Source: Alkalibacterium sp034520745 | GTDB taxonomy: Bacteria > Bacillota > Bacilli > Lactobacillales > Carnobacteriaceae_A | DNA: 64,000 nucleotides | Assembly: GCA_034520745.1 (NCBI GenBank) | Contig: JAXHNF010000013.1 | Span: forward strand, 38,483-102,482 | Direction of reading: 5' to 3' | Shown: positions 19,926-28,962 of the stretch, piece by piece | How the letters are laid out: every line of letters begins with the position of its first letter | How positions within the stretch are numbered: the first letter of the stretch is position 1 | Notes under the pieces: model-generated | What the model saw: the letters and a program-made list of their open reading frames with translations, nothing else | What the model was told of the DNA's origin: nothing | Databases searched by the model: none | Program-made: the position numbers and the translations under genes

Positions 19926-20291
19926 ATGGCTCGTATAGCAGGTGTAGATATTCCACGTGACAAACATATCGTCATTTCATTAACTTATATTTATGGAATC
20001 GGTAAAACTACAGCTCAAGAAATCTTAGAAGCTGCAGGAGTTCCAGAAGAAACTCGTGTCCGTGAATTAACAAACGATCAATTAGATGCAGTCCGTGCTG
20101 AAGTAGATAAGCGTAAAGTCGAAGGAGATCTTCGTCGTGAAGTTCGTCAGAACATCAAACGTTTAATCGAAATTGGATCATACCGTGGCATCCGCCACCG
20201 TCGTGGTTTACCAGTTCGCGGTCAGAACACTAAAAACAATGCGCGTACGCGTAAAGGCAAAGCAGTCGCTATTGCCGGCAAGAAAAAATAA
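19926..20291 (+). CDS. rpsM: 30S ribosomal protein S13
   Basis: S13 contacts P-site tRNA and forms an intersubunit bridge. It has 121 residues, begins MARIAGVDIPRDKHIVISL and has YRGIRHRRGLPVRGQNTKNN near the C-terminus. It starts behind CAGGAGGTG. Confidence 0.98.
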   Translation: MARIAGVDIPRDKHIVISLTYIYGIGKTTAQEILEAAGVPEETRVRELTNDQLDAVRAEVDKRKVEGDLRREVRQNIKRLIEIGSYRGIRHRRGLPVRGQNTKNNARTRKGKAVAIAGKKK

Positions 20292-20323
20292 TTATCACCA
20301 AAAGTTAGGAGGTCAATCTTCGA

Positions 20324-20722
20324 ATGGCTAAAGTAAAAAGACCCGCTCGTAATCGTAAACGTAGAGTGAAAAAGAATATTGAACATGGTGTAGCACATAT
20401 CCGTTCAACATTCAATAATACAATCGTAATGATAACTGATGCACATGGGAATGCAATTTCATGGTCTTCTGCAGGCGCGTTAGGATTCAGAGGTTCACGT
20501 AAATCGACTCCTTTTGCCGCACAGATGGCTGCTGAAGCAGCTGCAAAAGGCGGAATGGAAAACGGCATGAAATCTGTCGAGGTTTCTGTAAAAGGACCTG
20601 GTTCCGGCCGTGAAGCTGCGATCCGTTCACTGCAGGCTACAGGACTTGAAGTCACTGCAATTCGTGACGTAACACCGGTACCACATAACGGTTGCCGTCC
20701 TCCAAAACGTCGTCGCGTATAA
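20324..20722 (+). CDS. rpsK: 30S ribosomal protein S11
   Basis: S11 lines the platform and mRNA channel. The 132-residue product has KRRVKKNIEHGVAHIRSTFN and the C-terminal PHNGCRPPKRRRV. It starts 33 bp after rpsM behind TTAGGAGG. Confidence 0.98.
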   Translation: MAKVKRPARNRKRRVKKNIEHGVAHIRSTFNNTIVMITDAHGNAISWSSAGALGFRGSRKSTPFAAQMAAEAAAKGGMENGMKSVEVSVKGPGSGREAAIRSLQATGLEVTAIRDVTPVPHNGCRPPKRRRV

Positions 20723-20793
20723 TATTAATTATATTTCAGATGTCGTTTTTGGGATAGCGTTGAATAACGTTTTGAAAGGGGTAAACGGATTAT

Positions 20794-21737
20794 ATGATCG
20801 AAATTGAAAAGCCGGTAATAGAAACAGTTGAGATCAGTGAAGATGGAAAATTCGGGAAGTTTATCGTAGAACCGCTTGAGCGTGGATACGGAACAACTTT
20901 AGGGAATTCCCTGCGTCGAATCTTATTGTCATCTTTGCCTGGTGCTGCCGTCACAACTTTACAGATCGATGGTGTTCTGCATGAATTCAGTGCGATCGAT
21001 GGTGTTGTTGAAGACGTCACTGCCATCATCTTGAACTTGAAAAAGCTCGCGCTTAAACTGTATTCCGACGAAACAAAAACCATTGAAATAGATGTTGAAG
21101 GGCCAGCTACTGTTACAGCAGCCGACATTATCTTTGACAGCGATGTTGAAATAATGAACCCTGATCTCTATATCTGTACAGTCTCTGAAGGCGGACACTT
21201 GCATGCTCGCATGGAAGCGCAAAAAGGCAGAGGTTATGTACGTGCTGAACACAACAAACACGAGGATATGCCGATTGGTGTATTGCCGGTTGATTCGATA
21301 TATACCCCGATCAGCCGAGTGAATTACCATGTCGAAAATACACGTGTTGGAGAAAAGAACAGTACGACAAGTTAACACTTGACGTCTGGACAGATGGATC
21401 GATTTCTCCAGAAGACGGTGTCAGTCTGGCTGCTAAAATCATGACTGAACACTTGAATATTTTCGTTAACCTGACAGAAGAAGCACGCGAAGCAGAGATC
21501 ATGGTCGAAAAAGAAGAAACACAAATGGAAAAAATGCTTGAGATGACAATCGAAGAGCTGGATCTGTCTGTACGTTCTTATAACTGCTTGAAACGCGCCG
21601 GCATCAACACTGTACAGGAATTAACAAATAAAACAGAACCAGAAATGATGAAAGTCCGCAATTTAGGACGTAAATCGCTGGAAGAAGTAAAACTTAAACT
21701 TGGCGAGCTTGATTTAGGCTTACGCGAAGAAGAATAA
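20794..21737 (+). CDS. rpoA: RNA polymerase alpha subunit (one missing base)
   Basis: Alpha nucleates RNA polymerase assembly and contacts UP elements through its C-terminal domain. The N-terminal domain is read from ATG 20794 with ERGYGTTLGNSLRRILLSSL. The frame closes at 21375, but the expected continuation NQYDKLTLDVWTDGSI is in another frame. One C appears lost at about 21359-21362 (AACAGTAC instead of AACCAGTAC). The C-terminal domain follows intact with SVRSYNCLKRAGINTVQEL. The span is 944 nt, one short of 314 codons plus stop. As rpoA is essential, this must be a sequence error. Confidence 0.96.
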
Positions 21738-21764
21738 TTTGTAGTTAAGGGAGGATTTCGACCA

Positions 21765-22181
21765 ATGGCTTACCGTAAATTAGGACGTACTAGTTCTCAA
21801 CGTAAAGCAATGCTTCGTGACTTGACATCTGACTTGTTTATCAACGAACGTATTGTAACAACTGTGACTCGTGCAAGAGAAGTATCTTCACTTGCAGATA
21901 AAATGATCACTTTAGGTAAACGTGGAGACTTGCACGCTCGTCGTCAAGCTGCTGCTTTTGTTCGTAACGAACTGGCAACTGTATCAGAAACTGAAGACGA
22001 AATCGTAGTACAAACTGTACTGCAAAAAATATTCAACGATCTTGCACCTCGTTTTGCTGAACGCAATGGAGGATACACTCGTGTCTTGAAAATGGGACCT
22101 CGTCGTGGTGACGGTGCTCCAATGGCTGTTTTGGAATTAGTAGAAAAAACAGCAGTTTCAAGTGATGAAGACGCTGAATAA
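21765..22181 (+). CDS. rplQ: 50S ribosomal protein L17
   Basis: L17 lies near the tunnel exit. The 138 residues begin MAYRKLGRTSSQRKAMLRDL; the family is usually 115-130, so a short acidic tail (KTAVSSDEDAE) is extra. It is the last gene of the alpha operon. Confidence 0.97.
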   Translation: MAYRKLGRTSSQRKAMLRDLTSDLFINERIVTTVTRAREVSSLADKMITLGKRGDLHARRQAAAFVRNELATVSETEDEIVVQTVLQKIFNDLAPRFAERNGGYTRVLKMGPRRGDGAPMAVLELVEKTAVSSDEDAE

Positions 22182-22268
22182 TTAAAGTTTAACAGACTAG
22201 AAACCAATCACTTTTGGATGTATGATGAGCGCTATGATGATGGAGATTTTCTCCAAGTGTCTAGCTCA

Positions 22269-22298
22269 GTTTCTCCTGAGGGTATCCTCAGGAGAAAC
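22269..22298. terminator. 13-bp hairpin after rplQ
   Basis: A perfect inverted repeat GTTTCTCCTGAGG / CCTCAGGAGAAAC with a 4-nt loop, 88 bp after the rplQ stop. A second small stem GGAGATTTTCTCC precedes it. No T-run follows at once (TTTTTTT begins 20 bp later), so it may be an imperfect terminator or an mRNA end-stabilising stem. Confidence 0.55.
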
Positions 22299-22549
22299 AC
22301 CATATATCGTAAAGTGTTTTTTTGTTTGCAAGAACTGTTATTACATAGGCATCAGCTGCACGGATCGACTGTCCTCGCTGGCAGTCATGATTCATAAAGT
22401 TTCATCGCTGAAAAGGTTTACAAACGCTTTTTACTATTGTTATACCTATGTGTTTTTGGTAATCTTGTAATGTTGAGTAACTGTCAAGACACCTTCGCAG
22501 CATCGTTGATTCGAATGCATGTGACTGAATAAAAAAGTTGAGGTAAATC
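22299..22549 (+). promoter_or_regulatory. ecf operon upstream region with probable promoter
   Basis: TTTACA (22417-22422), 18 bp, TATACC (22441-22446) is the best promoter candidate before ecfA1. The rest of the 22182-22549 gap shows no gene. Confidence 0.45.
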
Positions 22550-23389
22550 ATGACTGAAATAATACGTTTGAAAAATATAACATATAAATATGATGACGAA
22601 GATCCGCGTCCTGCCCTGCAGGATGTTTCTTTTTCGATCACTAGAGGTGAATGGGTCGCCATCATCGGTCCCAACGGTTCCGGCAAGTCGACGCTGGCCA
22701 AGACGATCAACGGTCTGATCGAACCTGACAGCGGTGAAGTCGAAGTAGGCGGTCTGATGCTGAACGAGAAGAACGTCTGGTCCATCCGCGAGATGGTGGG
22801 AATGGTTTTTCAGAATCCGGACAATCAGTTCGTGGGCTCCACGGTCCAGGACGATGTCGCGTTTGGCCTGGAAAATCTCGGTATTCCGCGCGAAGAGATG
22901 ATCGAACGGGTAAGAGATGCACTGGATAAAGTGAATATGCTTGAGTTTGCCGAAAGAGAACCGGCAAGGCTTTCAGGCGGTCAGAAACAGCGTGTCGCGA
23001 TCGCAGGCATCGTGGCGCTGCGTCCAGCCATCATGATTCTGGATGAAGCCACCAGTATGCTCGATCCTCAGGGCAGGGAAGAAGTGCTGCGCACGGTCAA
23101 AGAGGTAAAGGAAGAAGAAAACCTGTCTGTACTGTCGATCACCCATGACATCGATGAAGCGGCAGCCGCCAACCGGATCTTAGTGATGAGAGACGGACAG
23201 ATGATTCAGGAAGGCACGCCGGAAACCATCTTTTCTTTCGGCGAAGAACTCGTTGAAATGGGTCTGGATCTGCCTTTCCCAGAACGGCTGAAAGCTTCAC
23301 TGAAGAAACAGGGTCTCGATGTACCGCATGACTATTTGACAGAAGAAGGGATGGTGGACTGGCTATGGACATCCGTTTCCAAGATGTAG
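22550..23389 (+). CDS. ecfA1: ECF transporter ATPase EcfA1
   Basis: One of the two ATPases of the shared energy-coupling module that powers vitamin uptake. The 279 residues contain Walker A GPNGSGKST, the Q-loop FQNPDNQFVG, the signature LSGGQKQRVAIAG and Walker B ILDEATSMLDP. Its end overlaps ecfA2 by 25 bp. Place after rplQ is typical for Lactobacillales. Confidence 0.96.
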   Translation: MTEIIRLKNITYKYDDEDPRPALQDVSFSITRGEWVAIIGPNGSGKSTLAKTINGLIEPDSGEVEVGGLMLNEKNVWSIREMVGMVFQNPDNQFVGSTVQDDVAFGLENLGIPREEMIERVRDALDKVNMLEFAEREPARLSGGQKQRVAIAGIVALRPAIMILDEATSMLDPQGREEVLRTVKEVKEEENLSVLSITHDIDEAAAANRILVMRDGQMIQEGTPETIFSFGEELVEMGLDLPFPERLKASLKKQGLDVPHDYLTEEGMVDWLWTSVSKM

Positions 23390-24239
23390 GCTATACTTAC
23401 CAGAAAGGGACACCATTTGAAAGCAAGGCCATCTTCGATATCAACATGTCTATCAGAGACGGCTCTTTTACGGCCATCGTCGGACACACGGGCAGCGGGA
23501 AGTCGACGGTCCTTCAGCACTTGAATGCGCTGAAAAAGCCCACTGAGGGCACGGTGACCATTGGGGACCGTGTGATAACCGACCATTCAGAGAATAAAGG
23601 CCTGAAGTCGCTGCGGAAAAAAGTGGGGATCGTGTTCCAGTTTCCCGAAGCCCAGCTGTTTGAAGAGACAGTAGCAAAAGACATTGCCTTCGGTCCGAAG
23701 AACTTCGGCCTCAGTGAAAAAGAGGGATCGAGAAAGCCCGTGAACTCTTGCCGCTCGTCGGTCTGGACGAAACGTTCATGGACCGCTCGCCGTTTGATCT
23801 ATCCGGAGGCCAGATGAGACGTGTCGCGATAGCGGGCGTTCTGGCGATGGAACCGGAAGTGCTGGTTCTGGACGAGCCGACAGCCGGACTGGATCCGCAG
23901 GGCCGCAAGGAAATCATGGATATGTTCTATCATTTATATAAAAACAAAGGTCTGACAGTCGTTTTAGTCACGCATCAGATGGATGATGTCGCTGAGTATG
24001 CCGATCACATGATCGTCCTGGAAAAAGGAACGGTCATGAAGGAAGGGCATCCCAGAGACATCTTCAAGGAAGCCGGCTGGCTGGCCAGTATGCAGCTGGG
24101 CGTTCCTTCCACTGTGAAATTCGCCCATGAACTGGAAGAAAAGTTTGAGTGGCTGTTCGATCCGCTGCCTTTGACTACAGATGAACTGGCTGCACAGATC
24201 ATCGAGAAACTCCCGTCTAAAGGGGGTGGGTCAGTATGA
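23365..24239 (+). CDS. ecfA2: ECF transporter ATPase EcfA2 (frameshifted)
   Basis: Partner ATPase of EcfA1. Walker A is GHTGSGKST and the Q-loop region FQFPEAQLFEETV is the EcfA2 signature. The frame breaks near 23725 in GLSEKEG and continues as ELLPLVGLDETFMDRSPFDL, LSGGQMRRVAIAG and VLDEPTAGLDPQG to residue about 290. The span of 875 nt needs one more base. ecfT overlaps the end by 4 bp. Confidence 0.94.
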
Positions 24240-25033
24240 TGGATAAACTTATTTTCGGGCGCTACATCCCCGGCGATTCGCTGATTCACCGACTGGATCC
24301 TCGGACCAAACTGATGGGGGCCATCTGGTTCATCATCATTATTTTCCTGGCCAACAACTGGATTTCTTATGCCGCGCTGATCGTGTTCGTCTTTACGGCC
24401 GTCAAGCTTTCGGAAATCAATCCGAAGTTCTTTATCAATGGCGTGAAGCCGCTGATCTGGCTGATCCTGTTCACCGTCATTCTTCAGATCCTGTTCACTA
24501 GCGGACAATCGATCTGGTTCAGGTTCGGTCCGGTCGTTATTTCAGAGGAAGGCGTGCTTAACGGCGTCTTCATCTTCTTCCGTTTCGTCCTGATCATTTT
24601 CATGTCGACGATCCTGACTCTGACGACCATGCCGCTCTCGCTGACGGATGCGATCGAGTTCCTGCTGCGTCCTTTCGCGGCTGTCAAGGTGCCGGTCCAC
24701 GAGATCGCCCTGATGCTGTCGATCGCTCTGCGTTTCGTTCCGACACTGATGGACGAGACCGAGAAGATCATGAACGCGCAGCGTGCGCGAGGCATCGATT
24801 TCGGCGAAGGAAATATCTATGAACAGATGAAAGCCATCGTTCCGCTTTTGATCCCCTTGTTCGTCAGCTCATTCAACCGGGCTGAAGAACTGGCCACGGC
24901 TATGGAGGCCCGCGGGTATAAAGGCGGCGAAGGCCGTACAAAATACCGTCAGCTGTCCTGGGAAAGCCGTGACACGATGGTTATGGTTGCCTTTGGTGCC
25001 CTGTCCGTATTATTATTTATATTAAGAACGTAA
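24236..25033 (+). CDS. ecfT: ECF transporter transmembrane subunit EcfT
   Basis: EcfT is the membrane scaffold joining the two ATPases to substrate-binding S components. The 265-residue protein has about six hydrophobic segments and the coupling motifs ARGIDFGEGN and MEARGYKGGEGRTKYR, the two Ala-Arg-Gly motifs that contact the ATPases. It starts inside the end of ecfA2 behind GGGGGTGG. Confidence 0.96.
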   Translation: MMDKLIFGRYIPGDSLIHRLDPRTKLMGAIWFIIIIFLANNWISYAALIVFVFTAVKLSEINPKFFINGVKPLIWLILFTVILQILFTSGQSIWFRFGPVVISEEGVLNGVFIFFRFVLIIFMSTILTLTTMPLSLTDAIEFLLRPFAAVKVPVHEIALMLSIALRFVPTLMDETEKIMNAQRARGIDFGEGNIYEQMKAIVPLLIPLFVSSFNRAEELATAMEARGYKGGEGRTKYRQLSWESRDTMVMVAFGALSVLLFILRT

Positions 25034-25037
25034 CATG

Positions 25038-25068
25038 AAGGATAAAGATGAGAATCTTTATCCTTTTT
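25038..25068 (+). terminator. terminator after ecfT
   Basis: A perfect 12-bp stem AAGGATAAAGAT / ATCTTTATCCTT with loop GAGA and a run of five T. It lies 5 bp after the ecfT stop and separates truA from the ecf operon. Confidence 0.9.
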
Positions 25069-25196
25069 CATTATATTAAGAGGAATTACTCGTCAATGGA
25101 CGAGTATTCACACTATATTAGTAGCCTGTTTAGGCCAACTCTATCCCAGTCTCCAGTGAGTCATCCTGATATCGGAGAGTATAGGATGATCTCAAG

Positions 25197-25510
25197 AAAG
25201 CAACGCTCGAGCTGTACCATATAGGCCTAATGTCGGTTGCTCAAGGAAAGCAACACTTGAGCTGTGCCATATAGGCCTAATGTCGGTTAGCTCAGGAAGC
25301 AACACTTGAGCTGTGCCATATAGGCCTAATGTCGGTTAGCTCAAGGAAAGCAACGCTCTAGCTGAGCCATATAACGCCTGACGTCGGCAAGCTCTAAGGA
25401 AAGCAACACTTGAGCTGAGCCATAGAAGGCCTACGTCGGCAAGCTCACAGAGAAGCAACGCTCGAGTTGTACCAAATAAGGTCTGGATTCGGCTGATGCC
25501 GAATCCCACC
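25197..25510. repeat. tandem array of six ~50-bp hairpin units
   Basis: Six head-to-tail units start at about 25197, 25247, 25297, 25347, 25400 and 25452. Each begins AAGCAAC and contains CATATAGGCC in the middle and a GTCGG near the end. Units 1-3 are almost identical; units 4-6 are diverged. In the best units CTTGAGCT near the start pairs with AGCTCAAG near the end, so each unit can fold as a long hairpin. Junctions also form a small stem GTTGCT/AGCAAC. No open frame runs through it. I do not know this family. Confidence 0.85.
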
Positions 25511-25575
25511 TATCGGAAAGAACCCTTTATACATTAGGCAAAAGCATATTGAGTAAAGAGAAAAGGAAGATTCGG

Positions 25576-26353
25576 ATGACAAGTTTGAGATATAAAGCTA
25601 AAATTGCCTACGACGGTACACATTTTTCGGGTTATCAGGTGCAGCCGGACGAACGGACGGTTCAGGGAGATCTGGAAAAAGCCCTGACGAAGCTGGCGAA
25701 GGGTCAGAAAGTCCGGGTTCACGGTTCCGGACGAACAGATGCCGGTGTTCATGCACGAGGACAGATCATACATTTTGATTTCCCGTTTTGAGATCGAATC
25801 GAACGGTCTGATGATCGGGATGAACACTGTAACGTCTCCGGAAATAACCGTGCTGGAGGTCGAACGTGTGGATGAGACTTTTCACGCGCGCTACCTGGCA
25901 AAAGGGAAAAAATATACATACCGCGTCGACAACAACCGGTTCCGGGATCCTTTTAAAAGGTATTACAGCCATCATCACCGGTACCCGATGGACGAGGCAA
26001 AAGTGAAGCAGGCGCTGAGTCAGCTTGTGGGCACGCATGACTTCACTAGTTTTGCTTCCACGCATTCGGACAAGGAAAACAAGGTCCGCACGATCTACCA
26101 GGCGACAGTTGATGTCGACGAAGACACTGGTGAATGGCTCTTTACTTTTGTCGGCAACGGCTTTCTGTACAACATGGTCCGTATCCTTATGGGGACGCTG
26201 CTTGAAGTGGCAGATGGCAGACGCGAACCTGAAGAAATAAAGGAGATCATTGCGGCAGAAGACCGGGAAGCGGCAGGCCCGACAGCCTCACCGGCCGGTC
26301 TGTGCATGGAAGAGGTCTACGATGCTGTCAAAGACATCCCCGGCGCTACTTAA
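25576..26353 (+). CDS. truA: tRNA pseudouridine synthase A (frameshifted)
   Basis: TruA makes pseudouridine at positions 38-40 of tRNA anticodon stems. It starts at ATG 25576 (MTSLRYKAKIAYDGTHFSGYQ) behind AAGGAAG. The catalytic Asp is in GSGRTDAGVHARGQ. The frame breaks near 25790 right after HFDFPF and continues to the end with FLYNMVRILMGTLLEVADG, the conserved C-terminal motif. The span of 778 nt shows a net excess of one base. Normal neighbour of ecfT and, in most relatives, of rplM, which here is 28.6 kb away. Confidence 0.94.
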
Positions 26354-26367
26354 AGGAGGAATAATGC

Positions 26368-27102
26368 ATGATTCGTAAACAGTACAAAGTGACCGGACAC
26401 CTGATCGACGTTTCCTATACGGAAAGAGAAGTGGAAGAAATCTTCCAACCGCTCCTGGAGACCCTGACTGATCTGCGAAAAGAGAAGAGTGAGCGCGTCA
26501 TTGTTTATCTGGCAGCGCCACCGGGAGCCGGGAAGACGATCCTGTCGATGATTCTGGAAGAGCTATACAAGGAACAGACATTTAAGTACACGTTTCAATC
26601 CGTCTCGATGGACGGGTTCCACCATTATAACAGTTACCTAGAAGCAGCATACGGTCAGGAAAAACAATGAAGACGTAAAGCTGAAAAAGTACAAGGGCAT
26701 CCCGAGTCGTTTGACCTGGAGAAGCTCGAGCAGAAGATCAGAGACTTGAAAACCTCTGCTTCCGTGCAGTGGCCGACCTATGACCGAGCCCTGCACGATG
26801 TTTCAAATGAAACGGTAGAAGTGGATGCGGATATCGTCTTGGTCGAAGGGAATTATCTGCTGCTGGACAAAGCAGGCTGGCGGCGGTTAAAAGCTCAGGC
26901 TGACTACACCGTATTCATCGATGCGACGCTCGACCGGCTTGAAACCCGTCTGATCGACAGAAAACAATTGGGCGGGGCAAGTCAAAAAGAAGCTGTCGAG
27001 CACTACAAGAAAACAGATAAGGTCAATGCCGAACTGGTACTGAAACATTCAGTGGATGCTGATCTGACGCTCACGCTCACACCTGACGGATTTACCCAGT
27101 AA
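26368..27102 (+). CDS. nucleoside/nucleotide kinase family protein (frameshifted)
   Basis: A P-loop kinase of the uridine kinase/pantothenate kinase group; the substrate is not clear. Walker A is APPGAGKT (about residue 50), SMDGFHHYNSY is the typical second motif, and VLVEGNYLLLD is Walker B. The frame ends at a TGA (26668), yet the downstream half is in the same frame; the piece between, NNEDVKLKKYKGI, is in another frame. So two compensating indels bracket a 50-bp stretch. Start ATG follows AAAGGAGG, 15 bp after truA, suggesting co-transcription. Confidence 0.82.
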
Positions 27103-27152
27103 AAATAAGTCATATCATAATAAAATCAGTATTCTTGAAATAATCCGGAAAC

Positions 27153-27184
27153 TCCATTATTTCTCCATAACTCTTTCCTATACT
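27153..27184 (+). promoter_or_regulatory. TCCATA direct-repeat operator with -10 (site 1)
   Basis: TCCATT (27153-27158), 5 bp, TCCATA (27164-27169), 9 bp, -10 TATACT (27179-27184). The boxes repeat every 11 bp, about one helix turn, as bound by OmpR-family regulators. The same layout is found at 30390, 40125, 45663 and 58617. It drives the secreted protein at 27218. Confidence 0.65.
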
Positions 27185-27217
27185 AAGGTTACAGAAAGAA
27201 GAGGAAGGAGAATGAAC

Positions 27218-27814
27218 ATGAAAAAAGGAATAACAGCCGTCACAAGTTTATTTGTGCTCAGTTTGGCCGGGCTCAGTTTAGCGGATAGTCAGGAGGCTGA
27301 AGCAGCTGCCCAGAAGGATCAGGATCAGTCTTTCAACTGGAAGTGGGAAAACCATGATGAAAACATGCGCAGTCACATGAACGCCATGCACGGGAGAAAA
27401 GGGCTCAAAGAACACTCAGGACAGATCGTTTGAATCCGGTAACGGAATCCAGGAAAATAACAATTTGAAGAATGCAACCGGCGCTGAAGAACTAGCTGAG
27501 GGCGAGCTACAAAGCCGGGACTGGGAAGACAGACATGAAAGAATGTGGGAATACCGAAACGACAGACTAAAAGACTATGAAGAGGACCCGTCAGAAGCTC
27601 CGGAGCATTCTTTCAAGACATGAGAGGCCATATGAGAAGATTCAACAGCTTCTCTTTTGAAGAAATGAACGAGTGGATGGATGAAATGCACGGATCATTC
27701 AATTTCCGCTGGGGCCACAGATTCTGGAATGACGATGATCAGAACGAGAATGATGGCATCGAGCTTCCGGGCAGAGGGTTCATGGACCGGTTCGAATATT
27801 TTAATGAAGAATGA
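27218..27814 (+). CDS. secreted Met/His-rich acidic protein of unknown function (frameshifted)
   Basis: I do not recognise this protein. ATG 27218 lies 7 nt after AAGGAG and gives a signal peptide MKKGITAVTSLFVLSLAG with cleavage near AEAAA. The mature part is rich in acidic, Met, His and Trp residues: HDENMRSHMNAMHGRKG, then in a second frame WEDRHERMWEYRNDRLKDY, then in a third MRGHMRRFNSFSFEEMNEW and MDEMHGSFNFRWGHRFW. Two or more indels (near 27425 and 27615) split it; net length is about 198 codons. Met/His clusters and the shared operator suggest metal or envelope stress, by inference. Confidence 0.6.
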
Positions 27815-27865
27815 ACGACAATGTAGAGCCGTCTGCTGAATAAAGCCGGCAGCGACTCAATGAAT

Positions 27866-27908
27866 CGAGACGATACGTGCTGAAAAGTCACTTGTCGTCT
27901 CTTTTTTA
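27866..27908 (+). terminator. terminator after the secreted protein gene
   Basis: Stem GAGACGA / TCGTCTC around a partly paired 21-nt loop, followed by six T. It lies 52 bp after the stop codon. Confidence 0.75.
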
Positions 27909-28031
27909 CTTGATAAAGCTGTGGGTCAATGCCATGCCAAAGGTGGCTCACGTCATATTCATTGTATCCAGGACCCGTTTGTACTTTAATAGAAGGTGAC
28001 AAGACCACTGCATCACGAGGAGGAATCTGCC

Positions 28032-28649
28032 ATGACAGAGAAGCTGAATGAAAAAATCAGAAAGCGTTACGACCGCGTTTCCGGTGTTTATGATTCGATG
28101 GATAAGATGATGAGAGACAGCTGGCGACAAGACCTGCTCAAAGACGTCAGAGGGAATGTCCTGGAAGTCGGTATCGGAACGGGAGCAAACCTGCCGTTTT
28201 ATCCGGAAGGGATCCAACTCACAGGAATCGATTTCAGTCCGAAAATGCTGGAGCATGCAAAGAGGAAGGTGGAAACTCTGTCTTTGCCGTACCAAGTCAC
28301 GCTCACTGAAATGGATGCGCAGCAGATGAACTTCCCGGATGATACCTTTGATTATGTGGTGACCACCTGTGTGTTCTGCTCGGTCCCCGATCCGGTCAGA
28401 GGACTGAAGGAAATCGGCAGGGTCTGCAAACCTGACGGCAGGATCCTGATGCTGGAACATATGCGAAGCGACAATAGAGCAGTCGGCAAAGCGATGGACG
28501 TGCTGAATCCTCTGGTCGTGAATACCTGGGGCGCAAACATCAACCGTAAAACACTGGAGAATATCAGTAAAGCAGGTTTGCAGATCGTAGAGAAGGAAAA
28601 TCTGTTCTCCACCATCGTCAGGAAGCTGGAAGTGAAACCAGACAAATGA
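28032..28649 (+). CDS. class I SAM-dependent methyltransferase
   Basis: A 205-residue methyltransferase. ATG 28032 follows GAGGAGG. Motif I is VLEVGIGTGANLPFY, motif II gives GIDFSPKMLEHAKR, and post-motifs DYVVTTCVFCSVPDP and GRILMLEHMRS follow. It resembles UbiE/PhoN2-type small methyltransferases acting on lipids or small molecules; the substrate is unknown. No clear operon partners. Confidence 0.88.
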   Translation: MTEKLNEKIRKRYDRVSGVYDSMDKMMRDSWRQDLLKDVRGNVLEVGIGTGANLPFYPEGIQLTGIDFSPKMLEHAKRKVETLSLPYQVTLTEMDAQQMNFPDDTFDYVVTTCVFCSVPDPVRGLKEIGRVCKPDGRILMLEHMRSDNRAVGKAMDVLNPLVVNTWGANINRKTLENISKAGLQIVEKENLFSTIVRKLEVKPDK

Positions 28650-28962
28650 AAAAGTGAAGTGACAGAGACGTGACGGCCGAAAACTGACCAGTTCTCGTTT
28701 AAAAAGCAGATTTCTTCAGAAAACGCAGCAAAACAGTATTTTAAGCGTGAAAATACTATACTATTTACAACGGTGATACAGTCCTGTAATAATAATTGTT
28801 TGTTTTGTTACAGAATTTAAATCTGATTCCCCCATTCTTTGTGCTATACTCATTCGAGTGGAAGAAAAAGAACGGTAAATGATGATTTTTATAAATAGAT
28901 AAAACCACTGAATTAGTAAAAACACACCTTAAATGACTATTAAAGAATGGGGAGCTTTCTGT
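28650..28962. other. intergenic region with a probable promoter
   Basis: A -10 TATACT lies at 28845-28850 with a weak -35 (TCTGAT, 17 bp upstream). It is in position to drive the M23 peptidase gene at 28963. No gene seen. Confidence 0.4.

Noticed and set aside
25197..25510. Tandem repeats as a CRISPR array
   Set aside because: Whole 50-bp units repeat with no unique spacers between them, and no cas genes are present in the window.
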